Source of the DNA: Fimbriimonadaceae bacterium
Lineage (GTDB): Bacteria > Armatimonadota > Fimbriimonadia > Fimbriimonadales > Fimbriimonadaceae
Direction of reading: 5' to 3'
Length of the DNA: 30,721 nt
Assembly (NCBI GenBank): GCA_019694835.1
Contig: JAIBBE010000055.1
Coordinates: 1-30,721, forward strand
This document shows, one piece after another, positions 8,579-16,312 of the stretch. The notes beneath the pieces are model-generated. The model was given only the letters and a program-made list of their open reading frames with translations. It did no database searches and had not been told where the DNA came from. The position numbers and the translations under genes are program-made. The number at the start of each line of letters is the position of its first letter. Positions within the stretch are counted from its first letter, which is position 1.

Positions 8579-9347
8579 GTCGATCAAGACACTTTTCATG
8601 CTGTTTGGCCTCGGTCTCGTGTCGTTGAGCTACGCGGGGACCGACGAGGATCGCGTTCTGGCGGAGCTGAAGAAGCGCTACCCCAAGACAGAATTCTCAT
8701 CGGTCAGCCGAACCGACATTCCGGACATCTTCGAAGTCTGGATGGGTGCGAACGTTGCCTACGTGTCCGAGAAGAACCCCCGATACTTCTTGCTGGGTCG
8801 CTTGTTCGACACCACGACAATGAAGGACCTTACCGGTCCGAAGCTCGCGAAGACGCAGGCGGCGCCAGAAGGGCCCGCGTCGGATCTTCGGACGTTGCCT
8901 CTGGCTGATGCGATCAAGACAGTCAGGGGGAACGGCGAACGCACCCTGGTTGTGTTCAGTGATCCGGCGTGCCCCTACTGCAAGCGCCTTGAGCCAGAGC
9001 TGTCGAGGCTCAAGGACGTCACGATCTACACCTTCTTGCTGCCGTTCCAGGGGGTCGAACTCCCCAATGCGATCTGGTGTGCGCCGGATCGCCGAGGCGC
9101 GTGGGAACGCCTCATGAGTACTGGCGACCGTGCGGGCTTGACGCCCTCTGCACCCTGCGACAGCCCGCTCGAACGCAACACAGGCTTGGCGCAACGACTC
9201 GACGTCGGCGGCACCCCCACGTTGCTGTTTGCTGATGGCAGCCGCATCAGCGGATACGCCGATGCAAATGAAATCGAGTCGCACCTGAAGAAACCGCGTA
9301 AGCAAGAAGTCGGCGCGGCGTCGGCAACTGGAAAGGAGAGGATGTGA
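8568..9347 (+). CDS. dsbC: DsbC-family periplasmic disulfide isomerase
   Basis: This periplasmic thiol-disulfide isomerase probably corrects disulfides in the Cys-rich transfer proteins. The 259-residue protein has a signal peptide (cleavage after SYA, residue 23), an N-terminal dimerisation-type domain to about 85, a linker, and a thioredoxin-fold domain with the active site CPYC at 135-138. A cis-Pro loop (GGTPTLLF) follows near residue 218. Two further Cys, in the IWCAPD and SAPCDS segments, match the second disulfide of DsbC. The ATG at 8568 lies inside the traB end. The stop overlaps the traV ATG. Placement between traB and traV resembles SXT/IncA/C clusters, which also carry dsbC. Confidence 0.93.
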   Translation: MTTKSIKTLFMLFGLGLVSLSYAGTDEDRVLAELKKRYPKTEFSSVSRTDIPDIFEVWMGANVAYVSEKNPRYFLLGRLFDTTTMKDLTGPKLAKTQAAPEGPASDLRTLPLADAIKTVRGNGERTLVVFSDPACPYCKRLEPELSRLKDVTIYTFLLPFQGVELPNAIWCAPDRRGAWERLMSTGDRAGLTPSAPCDSPLERNTGLAQRLDVGGTPTLLFADGSRISGYADANEIESHLKKPRKQEVGAASATGKERM

Positions 9348-10000
9348 TGCGAACGGTATGGCTCGAAGTGCGGCCTGTTGCGGCGGCAACTGCTCTCACG
9401 GTTCTGGCTGGTTGCAGCAACCTCTCCGGCGTGGGTGGAAGCTCCGAGTATTCGTGCAAGGCGCCGCCCGGAGTCAGGTGCGAATCCGTTTCGGGCATCT
9501 ATGCCAGTGCGGTCGCGAGAAATTTGCCGTCGCAGCGCGAGCAGCGCCCTGCCCCGACGCCGCAAAGCGACGAACGGCGTCCCGCAACAGAGGGCGTCGC
9601 GCAACCGGTTGCTCTGACCGCGAGCAACACCGCGCCGGCAGACGCTGCGGCGCTGACGCCAATGAAGTCCTTGCGCACTCCCGCGCGAATCCTGCGATTG
9701 TGGTTCAAGCCGTGGGAAGACCAGGACCTCGATCTGTTCGACCAGGGCTACATCTACGTCCAGGTCGATGGTGGTAGGTGGATGGTCGATCGTGCGCAGC
9801 GCGAAGTCCGTCGAGGCTTTACGCCAGTGCGGCCGCCCAAGTCCGCGGATGCGGCAAGCCCGCGTTCAGCCGACACAGCGCCTTCCCGTCCCGTATCGGG
9901 GGCACCCGCCGGCTTTTCACCGGAAGCGATTCGCAATGAAGCGGCCGAACGAGTTTCCGCTTTGCGCGGCAGTCTCGGCACGCCAGCCGAGTCGGAATGA
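9347..10000 (+). CDS. traV: Outer-membrane lipoprotein TraV (VirB7-like)
   Basis: TraV is the lipoprotein that secures the TraK/TraB core complex in the outer membrane. The 217-residue product has a lipobox (LAGC) placing the lipidated Cys at residue 23. The family signature of two closely spaced cysteines follows as SCKAPPGVRCESV, with C37 and C45. A Pro/Ala-rich region (60-105) leads to a conserved block with RTPARILRLWFKPWED (about 109-124) and DQGYIYVQVDGGRW, and then a disordered tail. AGGAG at 9334-9338 lies eight bases before the ATG; the GTG at 9344 is one codon earlier and cannot be excluded. The start overlaps the dsbC stop. Confidence 0.92.
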   Translation: MRTVWLEVRPVAAATALTVLAGCSNLSGVGGSSEYSCKAPPGVRCESVSGIYASAVARNLPSQREQRPAPTPQSDERRPATEGVAQPVALTASNTAPADAAALTPMKSLRTPARILRLWFKPWEDQDLDLFDQGYIYVQVDGGRWMVDRAQREVRRGFTPVRPPKSADAASPRSADTAPSRPVSGAPAGFSPEAIRNEAAERVSALRGSLGTPAESE

Positions 10001-10025
10001 TTCGAGAAGATCAAGGGGACAGACC

Positions 10026-12653
10026 ATGGGTGAGGTTTTCTTTGAGGGCCTGACCGCGGGCAAGCCAGCCCCGCAGTCTTGGGATGCAGCGGCTATCGAG
10101 TGGCTGCGGGACATCTTGCGAATCCCGAAAAAGGATGAGTCGTCTGCGACTCAGATTGCGAGTTGGCTTCCGTATTCGGCGTACCTGGGGTCCGAACAGT
10201 TGTTCGTCAATCGCGATGGTCTGGGCTTCATGCTGGAAGTGATGCCGCAGTCCGGCGCTGACGAGCGGATGGTTGAGGTGCTCGTGAATCTGTATTCGCG
10301 CTGCCCTAAGCTCACCGGCATTCAGTTCAACCTGTTCGGCTCTCCGCACATCGGCGATGCACTTCGGCAGTACGCCAATCTTCGCGTCGAGGATGAAGAG
10401 CAGTTTCAAGAGGCCAAGCATTGGGGGCGGCCGGCTCGAAATTCGAATCTGTTTCGCCAATTGGCGCGCGCCCGCTATGCTCATTACGCTCAAGCAGCGC
10501 ACCAATCGCTGACCGAGGGCTTCCATTACTCGATCCGCAACTTCCGTTGTGTTATGAGCGTGACAATTGCGGGCGACGGTGGCGACCTTCGCAAGCGCGA
10601 GGAACTGCTCGAGTTGCGCGACGCGATGGTGACCACGCTGCGAGCCGCGAGTTTGCCAAGCCGAGTATGCGACGCATCGGATTTGATCAACTGGGCGTCG
10701 CTGTTCACGAATCCGGATCGGATCAGCCAACTTTCCGCGCCATCTCTTAATTACGATCCGGGTCGCGAGATCCGGGATCAGATCGTCGACTTCGACACGA
10801 TTCAGGATGCCTCGCCGCAGGGCCTCCGTCTTTTCAAGGAAGGTTCGGAGCAAGGGCTGGAATGTCGGTTCTACTCTATCAAGAGCTTTCCGGAGCACTT
10901 TGCGCTCTGGCAGATGGGATCCTTGATCGGCGATCTCATGCAGCCCGCCCTGCAATACAGCGCCCCTTTCATGCTCAGCATGGGGATCCACGTACTCGAT
11001 CCCAACGCCATGAAGCAAAGGGTGACGGCCAACCACATCCGCGCCCAACAGAACGCGGAATCGAAGCTGGCCAAGATCATGCCGGACGTCGGCAAGAAGC
11101 TCACCGATTGGAAAGTGGCCGCCGACATGTTGGATGTCGGGGGGGCGCTCGTCAGCATGTACCACCAGTTGGCGTTGTTTACCAGGCCGAACGAATCGAA
11201 TCGAGCTGAGGAAGTCGCGAAGGCGATCTGGCGAGCTCGAGGATTCGAGCTGAACGCGGATGTCTATATGCACCGCCAAGCCCTGCTTGGCAGCCTACCG
11301 ATGACGCTCTCGCAGCCTTTTCATGCCGACTTGACGAAGATGCGGCGCGTCACCACGAAGACTGTTGCCAACGCCATTCATCTTGCACCCCTCATCGGCG
11401 AATGGCGCGGCACCGAGACACCGACGTTGATCATGGGGGCTCGTCGTGGGCAGGTAATGACGATCGACGTCTACGACAACTCGCTGGGCAACTACAACTT
11501 TGCCGTCATTGGCGCGCCAGGCTCCGGAAAGTCCGTTCTTCTGAATGAAGTGGCGTGGTCGTACCGCGCCATCGACGCGAAAGTGTGGGTGCTCGACCTT
11601 GGCAGGTCGCTCGAAAAGCTCTGCCATAAAGCCAAGGGGATGCATGTCGAGTTTCGTCCCGGCGTGAACATCAACATGAATCCTTTCTCCGTCGTGTCTG
11701 ACGAGCGTGTCAGTCCAGACGGGATGGTCGAAGGCGGTATCAACGAAGACATCGACATGCTCAAGCCGGCACTCGCCAAGATGTGCTCGATGGCGTCACC
11801 GCTTGAGGAAGTGCAACTCAAGGCACTCAGTGCCGGTGTCCTCCGGCGCTATCGCGAGTACGGGCGGGATCTGACTATCACCGGCCTGCGTGACTTCTTC
11901 AGGGCCGGGACGATCGAGGAACTGGGTCTCAAGGAAGACCAGCGGATCAAGGATCTCGCGGTCATGCTGAATCCCTATTGCAAGAACGGCGAATACGAGC
12001 GCTTCTTCGAGGGTAAGAACAACGTCGATTTCAGCAACGACTTCATCGTCATCGAGAACGAGGAGTTGAAACGGAAGCCCGAACTTCATGCCGTCATCAA
12101 TATCCTCCTGATGTATCAGATCACCGGCGACATGTACCTCGATCGCTCAAGAAAGAAAGTCTTGATGATCGACGAGTTGAAGCAACAGCTTGGCGATATC
12201 GGCGCGGACGATCCGGTTAAGGCAGCAGTCGTCGAAGAGGCGGCAAGACGCGCTCGCAAATACGGCGGCGCTCTTGGAACAGCCACACAATCGGCCGACG
12301 ACTACTACGGGTCGGCGCAGATGGAAGCGGCATTCAATTGTTCCGATTGGGTCTTCCTGCTGCGCCAGAAACCGGAGTCCATCGAACTCCTGCGTCGCAA
12401 GGGCCGCATGGTTATGGACGAAGGCAAGGCTCGGTTGCTCAACTCATTGCGGACGGAGTCCGGCGCTTTCAGCGAGATCTATGTCAGTTCGCCGGTAGGC
12501 GAAGGCATTGGCCGCCTTGTGCTGGACCCCGCCACGCATCTGCTGTTTTCCAATCGGCTCGAAGACAACGCGCCGCTCGACGAACTGCGTGCCCAGGGTT
12601 ACTCGATCGATGATGCGATTCGCGAACTTCTCAGAAGGCGAGGACAACTGTGA
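10026..12653 (+). CDS. traC: Type IV secretion ATPase TraC (VirB4 family)
   Basis: TraC is the VirB4-type ATPase that powers pilus assembly at the inner membrane. The 875-residue size is typical of F-type TraC. An N-terminal TraC_F domain (about 45-290) has blocks such as QFNLFGSPHI. The C-terminal P-loop domain has Walker A GAPGSGKS at 496-503 and Walker B VLMIDE ending at D716-E717, followed by the RKYGGALGTATQS segment usual in this family. The ATG at 10026 has AAGGGGA six bases upstream. A longer in-frame reading from 9768 would run through traV and lacks support. The stop overlaps the GTG of the trbI-like gene. Confidence 0.96.
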   Translation: MGEVFFEGLTAGKPAPQSWDAAAIEWLRDILRIPKKDESSATQIASWLPYSAYLGSEQLFVNRDGLGFMLEVMPQSGADERMVEVLVNLYSRCPKLTGIQFNLFGSPHIGDALRQYANLRVEDEEQFQEAKHWGRPARNSNLFRQLARARYAHYAQAAHQSLTEGFHYSIRNFRCVMSVTIAGDGGDLRKREELLELRDAMVTTLRAASLPSRVCDASDLINWASLFTNPDRISQLSAPSLNYDPGREIRDQIVDFDTIQDASPQGLRLFKEGSEQGLECRFYSIKSFPEHFALWQMGSLIGDLMQPALQYSAPFMLSMGIHVLDPNAMKQRVTANHIRAQQNAESKLAKIMPDVGKKLTDWKVAADMLDVGGALVSMYHQLALFTRPNESNRAEEVAKAIWRARGFELNADVYMHRQALLGSLPMTLSQPFHADLTKMRRVTTKTVANAIHLAPLIGEWRGTETPTLIMGARRGQVMTIDVYDNSLGNYNFAVIGAPGSGKSVLLNEVAWSYRAIDAKVWVLDLGRSLEKLCHKAKGMHVEFRPGVNINMNPFSVVSDERVSPDGMVEGGINEDIDMLKPALAKMCSMASPLEEVQLKALSAGVLRRYREYGRDLTITGLRDFFRAGTIEELGLKEDQRIKDLAVMLNPYCKNGEYERFFEGKNNVDFSNDFIVIENEELKRKPELHAVINILLMYQITGDMYLDRSRKKVLMIDELKQQLGDIGADDPVKAAVVEEAARRARKYGGALGTATQSADDYYGSAQMEAAFNCSDWVFLLRQKPESIELLRRKGRMVMDEGKARLLNSLRTESGAFSEIYVSSPVGEGIGRLVLDPATHLLFSNRLEDNAPLDELRAQGYSIDDAIRELLRRRGQL

Positions 12654-13012
12654 CCAAGACTTTGATCTCCGGGTGGCTTCTTTGTGTCGTCACGGTCGCG
12701 TGCGCATTGCTCGCCTATCACCGGTCGTTCTCCCAGCCGCCAATGGTCGTCGGGATTGTGGATGTCGCCGAGATCATGCGTGCGAAGGAAAAGGAATACA
12801 CCGTCCTGATCACGAAGGCCGGTTCGTCAGAAGCCGAGCGCCAGGCTGCCAGCACTATGGCTGCTCAGTTTGCCATGGCGTTTCCCACCGCACTGCAGGA
12901 GATGTCGGGGGAATGCCAGTGCGTCGTGCTGCTCAAAAGCGCGGTGGTCTCGGCACCGGCGACTGCTGTCGACCTCACGCCGCGCGTCCGGGAAAAGCTC
13001 GGCATGAGCTGA
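12650..13012 (+). CDS. trbI: TrbI-like type-F transfer protein
   Basis: This 120-residue inner-membrane protein has one N-terminal membrane segment (about 5-23) and a small periplasmic domain beginning VVGIVDVAEIMRAKEKEY (about 33-50), with two close Cys residues (C89 and C91). TrbI of F is a 128-residue protein of the same topology, lies in the same area of the operon (traC-trbI-traW) and influences pilus retraction. The sequence pattern of the periplasmic strand and helix fits the TrbI_Ftype family. The GTG start overlaps the traC TGA, indicating translational coupling. The family is small and divergent, so a generic small transfer protein is the alternative. Confidence 0.65.
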   Translation: MTKTLISGWLLCVVTVACALLAYHRSFSQPPMVVGIVDVAEIMRAKEKEYTVLITKAGSSEAERQAASTMAAQFAMAFPTALQEMSGECQCVVLLKSAVVSAPATAVDLTPRVREKLGMS

Positions 13013-13019
13013 TGTCATC

Positions 13020-13592
13020 ATGACCGTGGCCCTTCTTTCCTCCTTTGTGACCCCCGTGCGCGCAGTCCGCCGCGGGTTCGTCGGCATAGGACGACAGAAG
13101 CGGTTCTGGGTTCCGTTGGCGTTCGTCTCGGCGATCTGGGCCATGGCACTGGTTCGGCTGTTCGTTGAGCCCTCACCCTATTCGCCGCTGCTCTTCAATT
13201 GGACACCGAGCCTGCCGTATCACGTCGCCTGGCTGACGCGTGACGTATCGACGCTGAACCGGGGGGATTTTGTCCTCTATGCGTTTTCAGGGAAGGCGTC
13301 AGCGGACTATCCCGGGCTCGCCAACCAGCCATTCTTCAAGCTCGTGGCAGGACTACCTGGCGACCAAGTTCGAGTTGACGGTCGAAACGTATGGGTTGGC
13401 GACGAGTACGTTGGCTTCGCCAAGCTGAAGACATTCGATGGGCGCCCTCTCTCGCCGATCAAGGCATCGGCTGTTCCGGAGGGCTTTCTGTACGTCCGCG
13501 GTACGTCGATGGACAGCTTTGATTCCCGATATGACGAAGCCGGACTCGTCAGCAGGCGGGCTCTGATCGGAAAGGTCGTTCCATGGTTCTGA
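13020..13592 (+). CDS. trhF: S26-family signal peptidase (TrhF/TraF-like conjugation peptidase)
   Basis: This membrane serine peptidase is the likely processing enzyme for the prepilin or other exported transfer proteins. The 190-residue product has a membrane segment at about 30-48. The S26 boxes follow: catalytic Ser in TPSLPYHV (S64), box C NRGDFVLYAF (80-89), Lys general base in FFKLVAGLPGDQV (K107), and the closing SFDSRYDEAGLV segment. This is the Ser/Lys dyad layout of RP4 TraF and of TrhF from IncHI/IncA/C systems, where it also sits between traC and traW. F lacks this gene, so its presence separates this operon from classical F. The start lies seven bases after the previous stop. Confidence 0.9.
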   Translation: MTVALLSSFVTPVRAVRRGFVGIGRQKRFWVPLAFVSAIWAMALVRLFVEPSPYSPLLFNWTPSLPYHVAWLTRDVSTLNRGDFVLYAFSGKASADYPGLANQPFFKLVAGLPGDQVRVDGRNVWVGDEYVGFAKLKTFDGRPLSPIKASAVPEGFLYVRGTSMDSFDSRYDEAGLVSRRALIGKVVPWF

Positions 13593-13912
13593 TGCATCGA
13601 GCGCTTTGCGTCCTTACCCTCGTTGTGCTGTGTGGCGCTGCGCTCGCCAACGAGACTTACTCGGACGACGTCCCCCTCGAAGAGTATCTGCGTGCATTAG
13701 GGGCGATCGCACCGGCCGCCCGAGACGGTGCGGAGGCCTACCTGCGTGCCTATCGGGCGAACTGCGGACGCGAGATGAAGAGCGGCCAGTTGCGCCGCGC
13801 TGTCGCCGACGGAAGTGGCGATCCGGTGCTCATGGGGATGGTTCGTGCCAAGCACTACAAGGATGAAGCGGACCTCCGCAGCCTCTCCAAACAAGTTGGT
13901 TGCGGCCGCTAA
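13583..13912 (+). CDS. Small exported protein of unknown function in the transfer operon
   Basis: I do not recognise this 109-residue protein. It has a clear signal peptide (hydrophobic 8-18, probable cleavage after ALA near residue 22) and a mature helical domain of about 85 residues with two Cys (C61 in RANCGREMKS and C107 near the C terminus) that could pair. The ATG at 13583 has AAAGGT six bases upstream and overlaps the end of the signal peptidase gene by ten bases; an ATG at 13592 directly overlapping that stop is the alternative. The gene is locked between trhF and traW, so a periplasmic role in pilus assembly is likely but unproven. Confidence 0.75.
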   Translation: MVLMHRALCVLTLVVLCGAALANETYSDDVPLEEYLRALGAIAPAARDGAEAYLRAYRANCGREMKSGQLRRAVADGSGDPVLMGMVRAKHYKDEADLRSLSKQVGCGR

Positions 13913-13923
13913 CGGTTCCCACG

Positions 13924-14544
13924 ATGAAAGTGCGCGCGATCGCAACGGGCCTGCTCCTGATGCTATGCGGTGAGTTGCACGCTGTCGATCTCGGACGGAT
14001 TGGTCCGACAACCGGTATTGGCGAGCAGGATTTTCTGCGCTTCATACAGGAACGGCTCGAGGCAAAGCAGCGCAGCGGTGAGCTGGCGCGCCTCGAAGAG
14101 CAAGCCGTCAAGCGGTCGACGGCTTCAATTCGGAATCCGCAACCTGTCACTGGCCTGCGCGCAACCGAAGTCAGTCGCACCTTCTATTTCGATCCGACCT
14201 ACGTCGCGCCACAGAACATTGTGGACTCTGAAGGTCGCCTCCTCTATCCGGCCGGCACCCGCAAAAATCCTTTGGAAGTGGTGTCCCTGTCGAAGCACCT
14301 GCTGTTCTTCGACGCACGCGATCAAAGGCAGGTTGAGCGGGCGCGTGGGTTGATCGCCTTTTACAACGGCAAGGTCAAGCCCATCTTGGTCGGCGGCTCG
14401 TACATCGAACTGATGGGCAGGTGGCAGACGGAAGTGTTCTACGACCAGAACGGATCGTTGGTTCGTAGGCTCGGCATTCGACAGGTTCCAGCGTTTGTGT
14501 CGCAGGAAGGCATGCGCCTTCGCATCGATGAGATGACGCTGTGA
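13924..14544 (+). CDS. traW: Type-F pilus assembly protein TraW
   Basis: TraW is a periplasmic protein needed for F pilus assembly and works with TrbC. The 206-residue protein has a signal peptide (cleavage after LHA, residue 20), the family N-terminal pattern GPTTGIGEQDFL (27-38), a charged helical stretch to about 66, and a C-terminal domain with FYFDPTYV, PLEVVSLSKHLLFFDARD and a KPILVGGSY segment. The ATG at 13924 has no strong Shine-Dalgarno site; an upstream TTG at 13900 would add eight residues and delay the signal peptide, so the ATG is preferred. The stop overlaps the traU GTG. Confidence 0.93.
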   Translation: MKVRAIATGLLLMLCGELHAVDLGRIGPTTGIGEQDFLRFIQERLEAKQRSGELARLEEQAVKRSTASIRNPQPVTGLRATEVSRTFYFDPTYVAPQNIVDSEGRLLYPAGTRKNPLEVVSLSKHLLFFDARDQRQVERARGLIAFYNGKVKPILVGGSYIELMGRWQTEVFYDQNGSLVRRLGIRQVPAFVSQEGMRLRIDEMTL

Positions 14545-15548
14545 AAAGAGCCCTGGGCGTGGTCGCGTTGATGTCCATGCTATTCATCGCGCACTTCGCG
14601 CATGCCGCCGGCGCGTGCATCGGCAAGTTCCCGAATCCGATCAGCGACATTTGTTGGAGTTGTATGTTGCCAGTTTCCATCGGCAAAGCTGAGGTCGGCA
14701 ACTTCGACGGACAAGAGGATGTGCCTGACTTCAACCCGTCCAATCCGGTCTGCTCCTGCATCGTCAGCCCGACCATAGGAGTGACTCTGGGTTTCTGGGA
14801 GCCCGCACGAATCGTGGAAGTCGTGAGGCGCCCCTTCTGCCTTCCGACGCTAGGTGGTGTGGATTTGAGCCCAGGTATCGCCGCGCCCCAACATGGGCGC
14901 AGGACTTCGATATACGGGGACAAGGAAGCTTTCTATCAAGCGCACTTCTACATCAACCCGGTTCTCTATTGGCTCGAAGTTATCGGTGATTTTCCTTGCT
15001 TGGAACAGGGGACCCTCGACATCGCGTACTTGACCGAAGTCGATCCTCTTTGGAATGACGACGAACTCGCGCTGATTCTCAACCCGGAGGCTGTTCTCTT
15101 CGCAAATCCTGTTGCCGTGGCTGCGTGCGCGGCCGATTGCGTTGCTGCTTCGTTGGGGTTTGGCTTGGAACAGATGTTCTGGTGCGCGGGCTGCCAGGGC
15201 GTGATCTACCCGATGGATGGATGGGTCGCCCAACACGGCGGTGGTGTCGCGTCATCAATGCTGCTTACTCAGCGCCTGACCGCGAAGATGCATCGCGAGA
15301 TGGTGACCTGGGGCTACCACAGCGAAAAGGGATTGTGTGGCCCCTACTTCCTGCCGCAGATGGACAAGCGGGCCTACAAGACCCAGATGCTCTACCCGAT
15401 TCCGAATACCAAGAAGATCGCAGGAAAGTGTTGCCAGCCGTTCGGTCGTCAGACTGTTCTGTGGGGTGCAGGGCGAGAGATTCCCGCAAAAGGGGAGGAT
15501 TTCTCCTACATGCTCTTTCGCAAAAAGAACTGCTGCATGGGATTCTGA
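14541..15548 (+). CDS. traU: Conjugal transfer protein TraU
   Basis: TraU is a Cys-rich periplasmic protein needed for DNA transfer and pilus function in F-type systems. The 335-residue product has a signal peptide (cleavage after about FAHA, residue 22) and starts its mature part with the conserved ACIGKFPNPISDICWSCM region. Other family blocks include VCSCIVSPTIGVTLGFWEP, VADC-type paired cysteines in the middle (CAADC), a GCQGVIYPMDGWV segment and a C-terminal GKCCQPFG...KKNCCMGF. The length equals F TraU (about 330). The GTG start overlaps the traW stop. Many cysteines make it a likely client of the DsbC encoded upstream. Confidence 0.96.
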   Translation: MKRALGVVALMSMLFIAHFAHAAGACIGKFPNPISDICWSCMLPVSIGKAEVGNFDGQEDVPDFNPSNPVCSCIVSPTIGVTLGFWEPARIVEVVRRPFCLPTLGGVDLSPGIAAPQHGRRTSIYGDKEAFYQAHFYINPVLYWLEVIGDFPCLEQGTLDIAYLTEVDPLWNDDELALILNPEAVLFANPVAVAACAADCVAASLGFGLEQMFWCAGCQGVIYPMDGWVAQHGGGVASSMLLTQRLTAKMHREMVTWGYHSEKGLCGPYFLPQMDKRAYKTQMLYPIPNTKKIAGKCCQPFGRQTVLWGAGREIPAKGEDFSYMLFRKKNCCMGF

Positions 15549-15550
15549 GC

Positions 15551-16312
15551 ATGTCACGCCAATTCCATTTGACACCCCTGCTGATCACGCTCATGACGTG
15601 GTACTCCATTTCCTCGGCCGCGGAACCAACCCGCAATGTCGGTGGAGAGGTCAATGACGACCAAGTCGCGCGCGTGGTTCGTTCTTTGCCGAAGGTATCG
15701 GACGACGATATAGAGCGTGCTGCGGGACGCGCAAAGACACCGACTGCGAAGGCACTTTTATCTTCGCCAGTTCCTTCTGTTCCGCGTACAGAGACCCTTC
15801 CGTTTCCCGCCAATTCGAAGGACGTCGATCTCGGCGCAGTGACAAAGGGCTACGAGAAGTCCGTCGACGAAATGATGGCTGGGTCGTCGGTCCTCTCTCA
15901 ACAGCCGACGTTGCTGATCTTCGTAAGTTTCACCCTCTCGGATGGAACCCTGCAGCGCTTGGTTGAGCAAGCGGCGCGGGCATCCGGTTCGCTGGTGTTG
16001 AGGGGCGTAACCAATGGCTCGCTCAAGGAGACGGTTCTGCGGGTGCAGAAGCTCATAGGCAACAAGAACGTCGCCATCAAGATCGATCCGCAGGCTTGTG
16101 AACGCTTTGCCATCACGCAGGCACCGACCTTCGTTCTGATCCGGGCTGGCGCCGAGCCCGTCAGCTGCGGTGATTCGCGGTGTCTGCGGCCCGATTCGTT
16201 TGTGTCTGTCGCCGGCGATGTCAGCCTCGGGTATGCGCTTGAGCGAATCAAAAGCGCCGCACCAGCCTTTCGGAGCGAGGCCGCACATTTCCTGACCAGG
16301 TTGGGTGGCTGA
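15551..16312 (+). CDS. trbC: Type-F pilus assembly protein TrbC
   Basis: TrbC is a periplasmic protein with a thioredoxin-like fold that works with TraW in pilus assembly. The 253-residue product has a signal peptide (cleavage after SSA, about residue 23), a charged region to about 110, and a TrbC_Ftype domain from about 118 to 235. That domain has the strand LIFVSFTLSDGTL (122-134) in the place of a thioredoxin active-site loop (no CxxC) and a cis-Pro-like APTFVL (191-196). The CGDSRC pair (206-211) may be a structural disulfide. The start is two bases after the traU stop; a much longer frame from 15125 lies within traU and is not used. Confidence 0.9.
   Translation: MSRQFHLTPLLITLMTWYSISSAAEPTRNVGGEVNDDQVARVVRSLPKVSDDDIERAAGRAKTPTAKALLSSPVPSVPRTETLPFPANSKDVDLGAVTKGYEKSVDEMMAGSSVLSQQPTLLIFVSFTLSDGTLQRLVEQAARASGSLVLRGVTNGSLKETVLRVQKLIGNKNVAIKIDPQACERFAITQAPTFVLIRAGAEPVSCGDSRCLRPDSFVSVAGDVSLGYALERIKSAAPAFRSEAAHFLTRLGG

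Noticed and set aside
9768..10025. Upstream in-frame extension of traC over traV
   Set aside because: The ATG at 10026 has a good ribosome site and the extended part has no resemblance to TraC.
10011..11279. A 422-codon open frame on the reverse strand opposite traC
   Set aside because: It is antisense to a well-supported ATPase gene, is Arg/His-rich with no domain pattern, and reflects the codon bias of traC.
15125..15550. Upstream in-frame extension of trbC within traU
   Set aside because: The extension overlaps traU coding sequence, is Arg/Gly-rich, and would bury the TrbC signal peptide.
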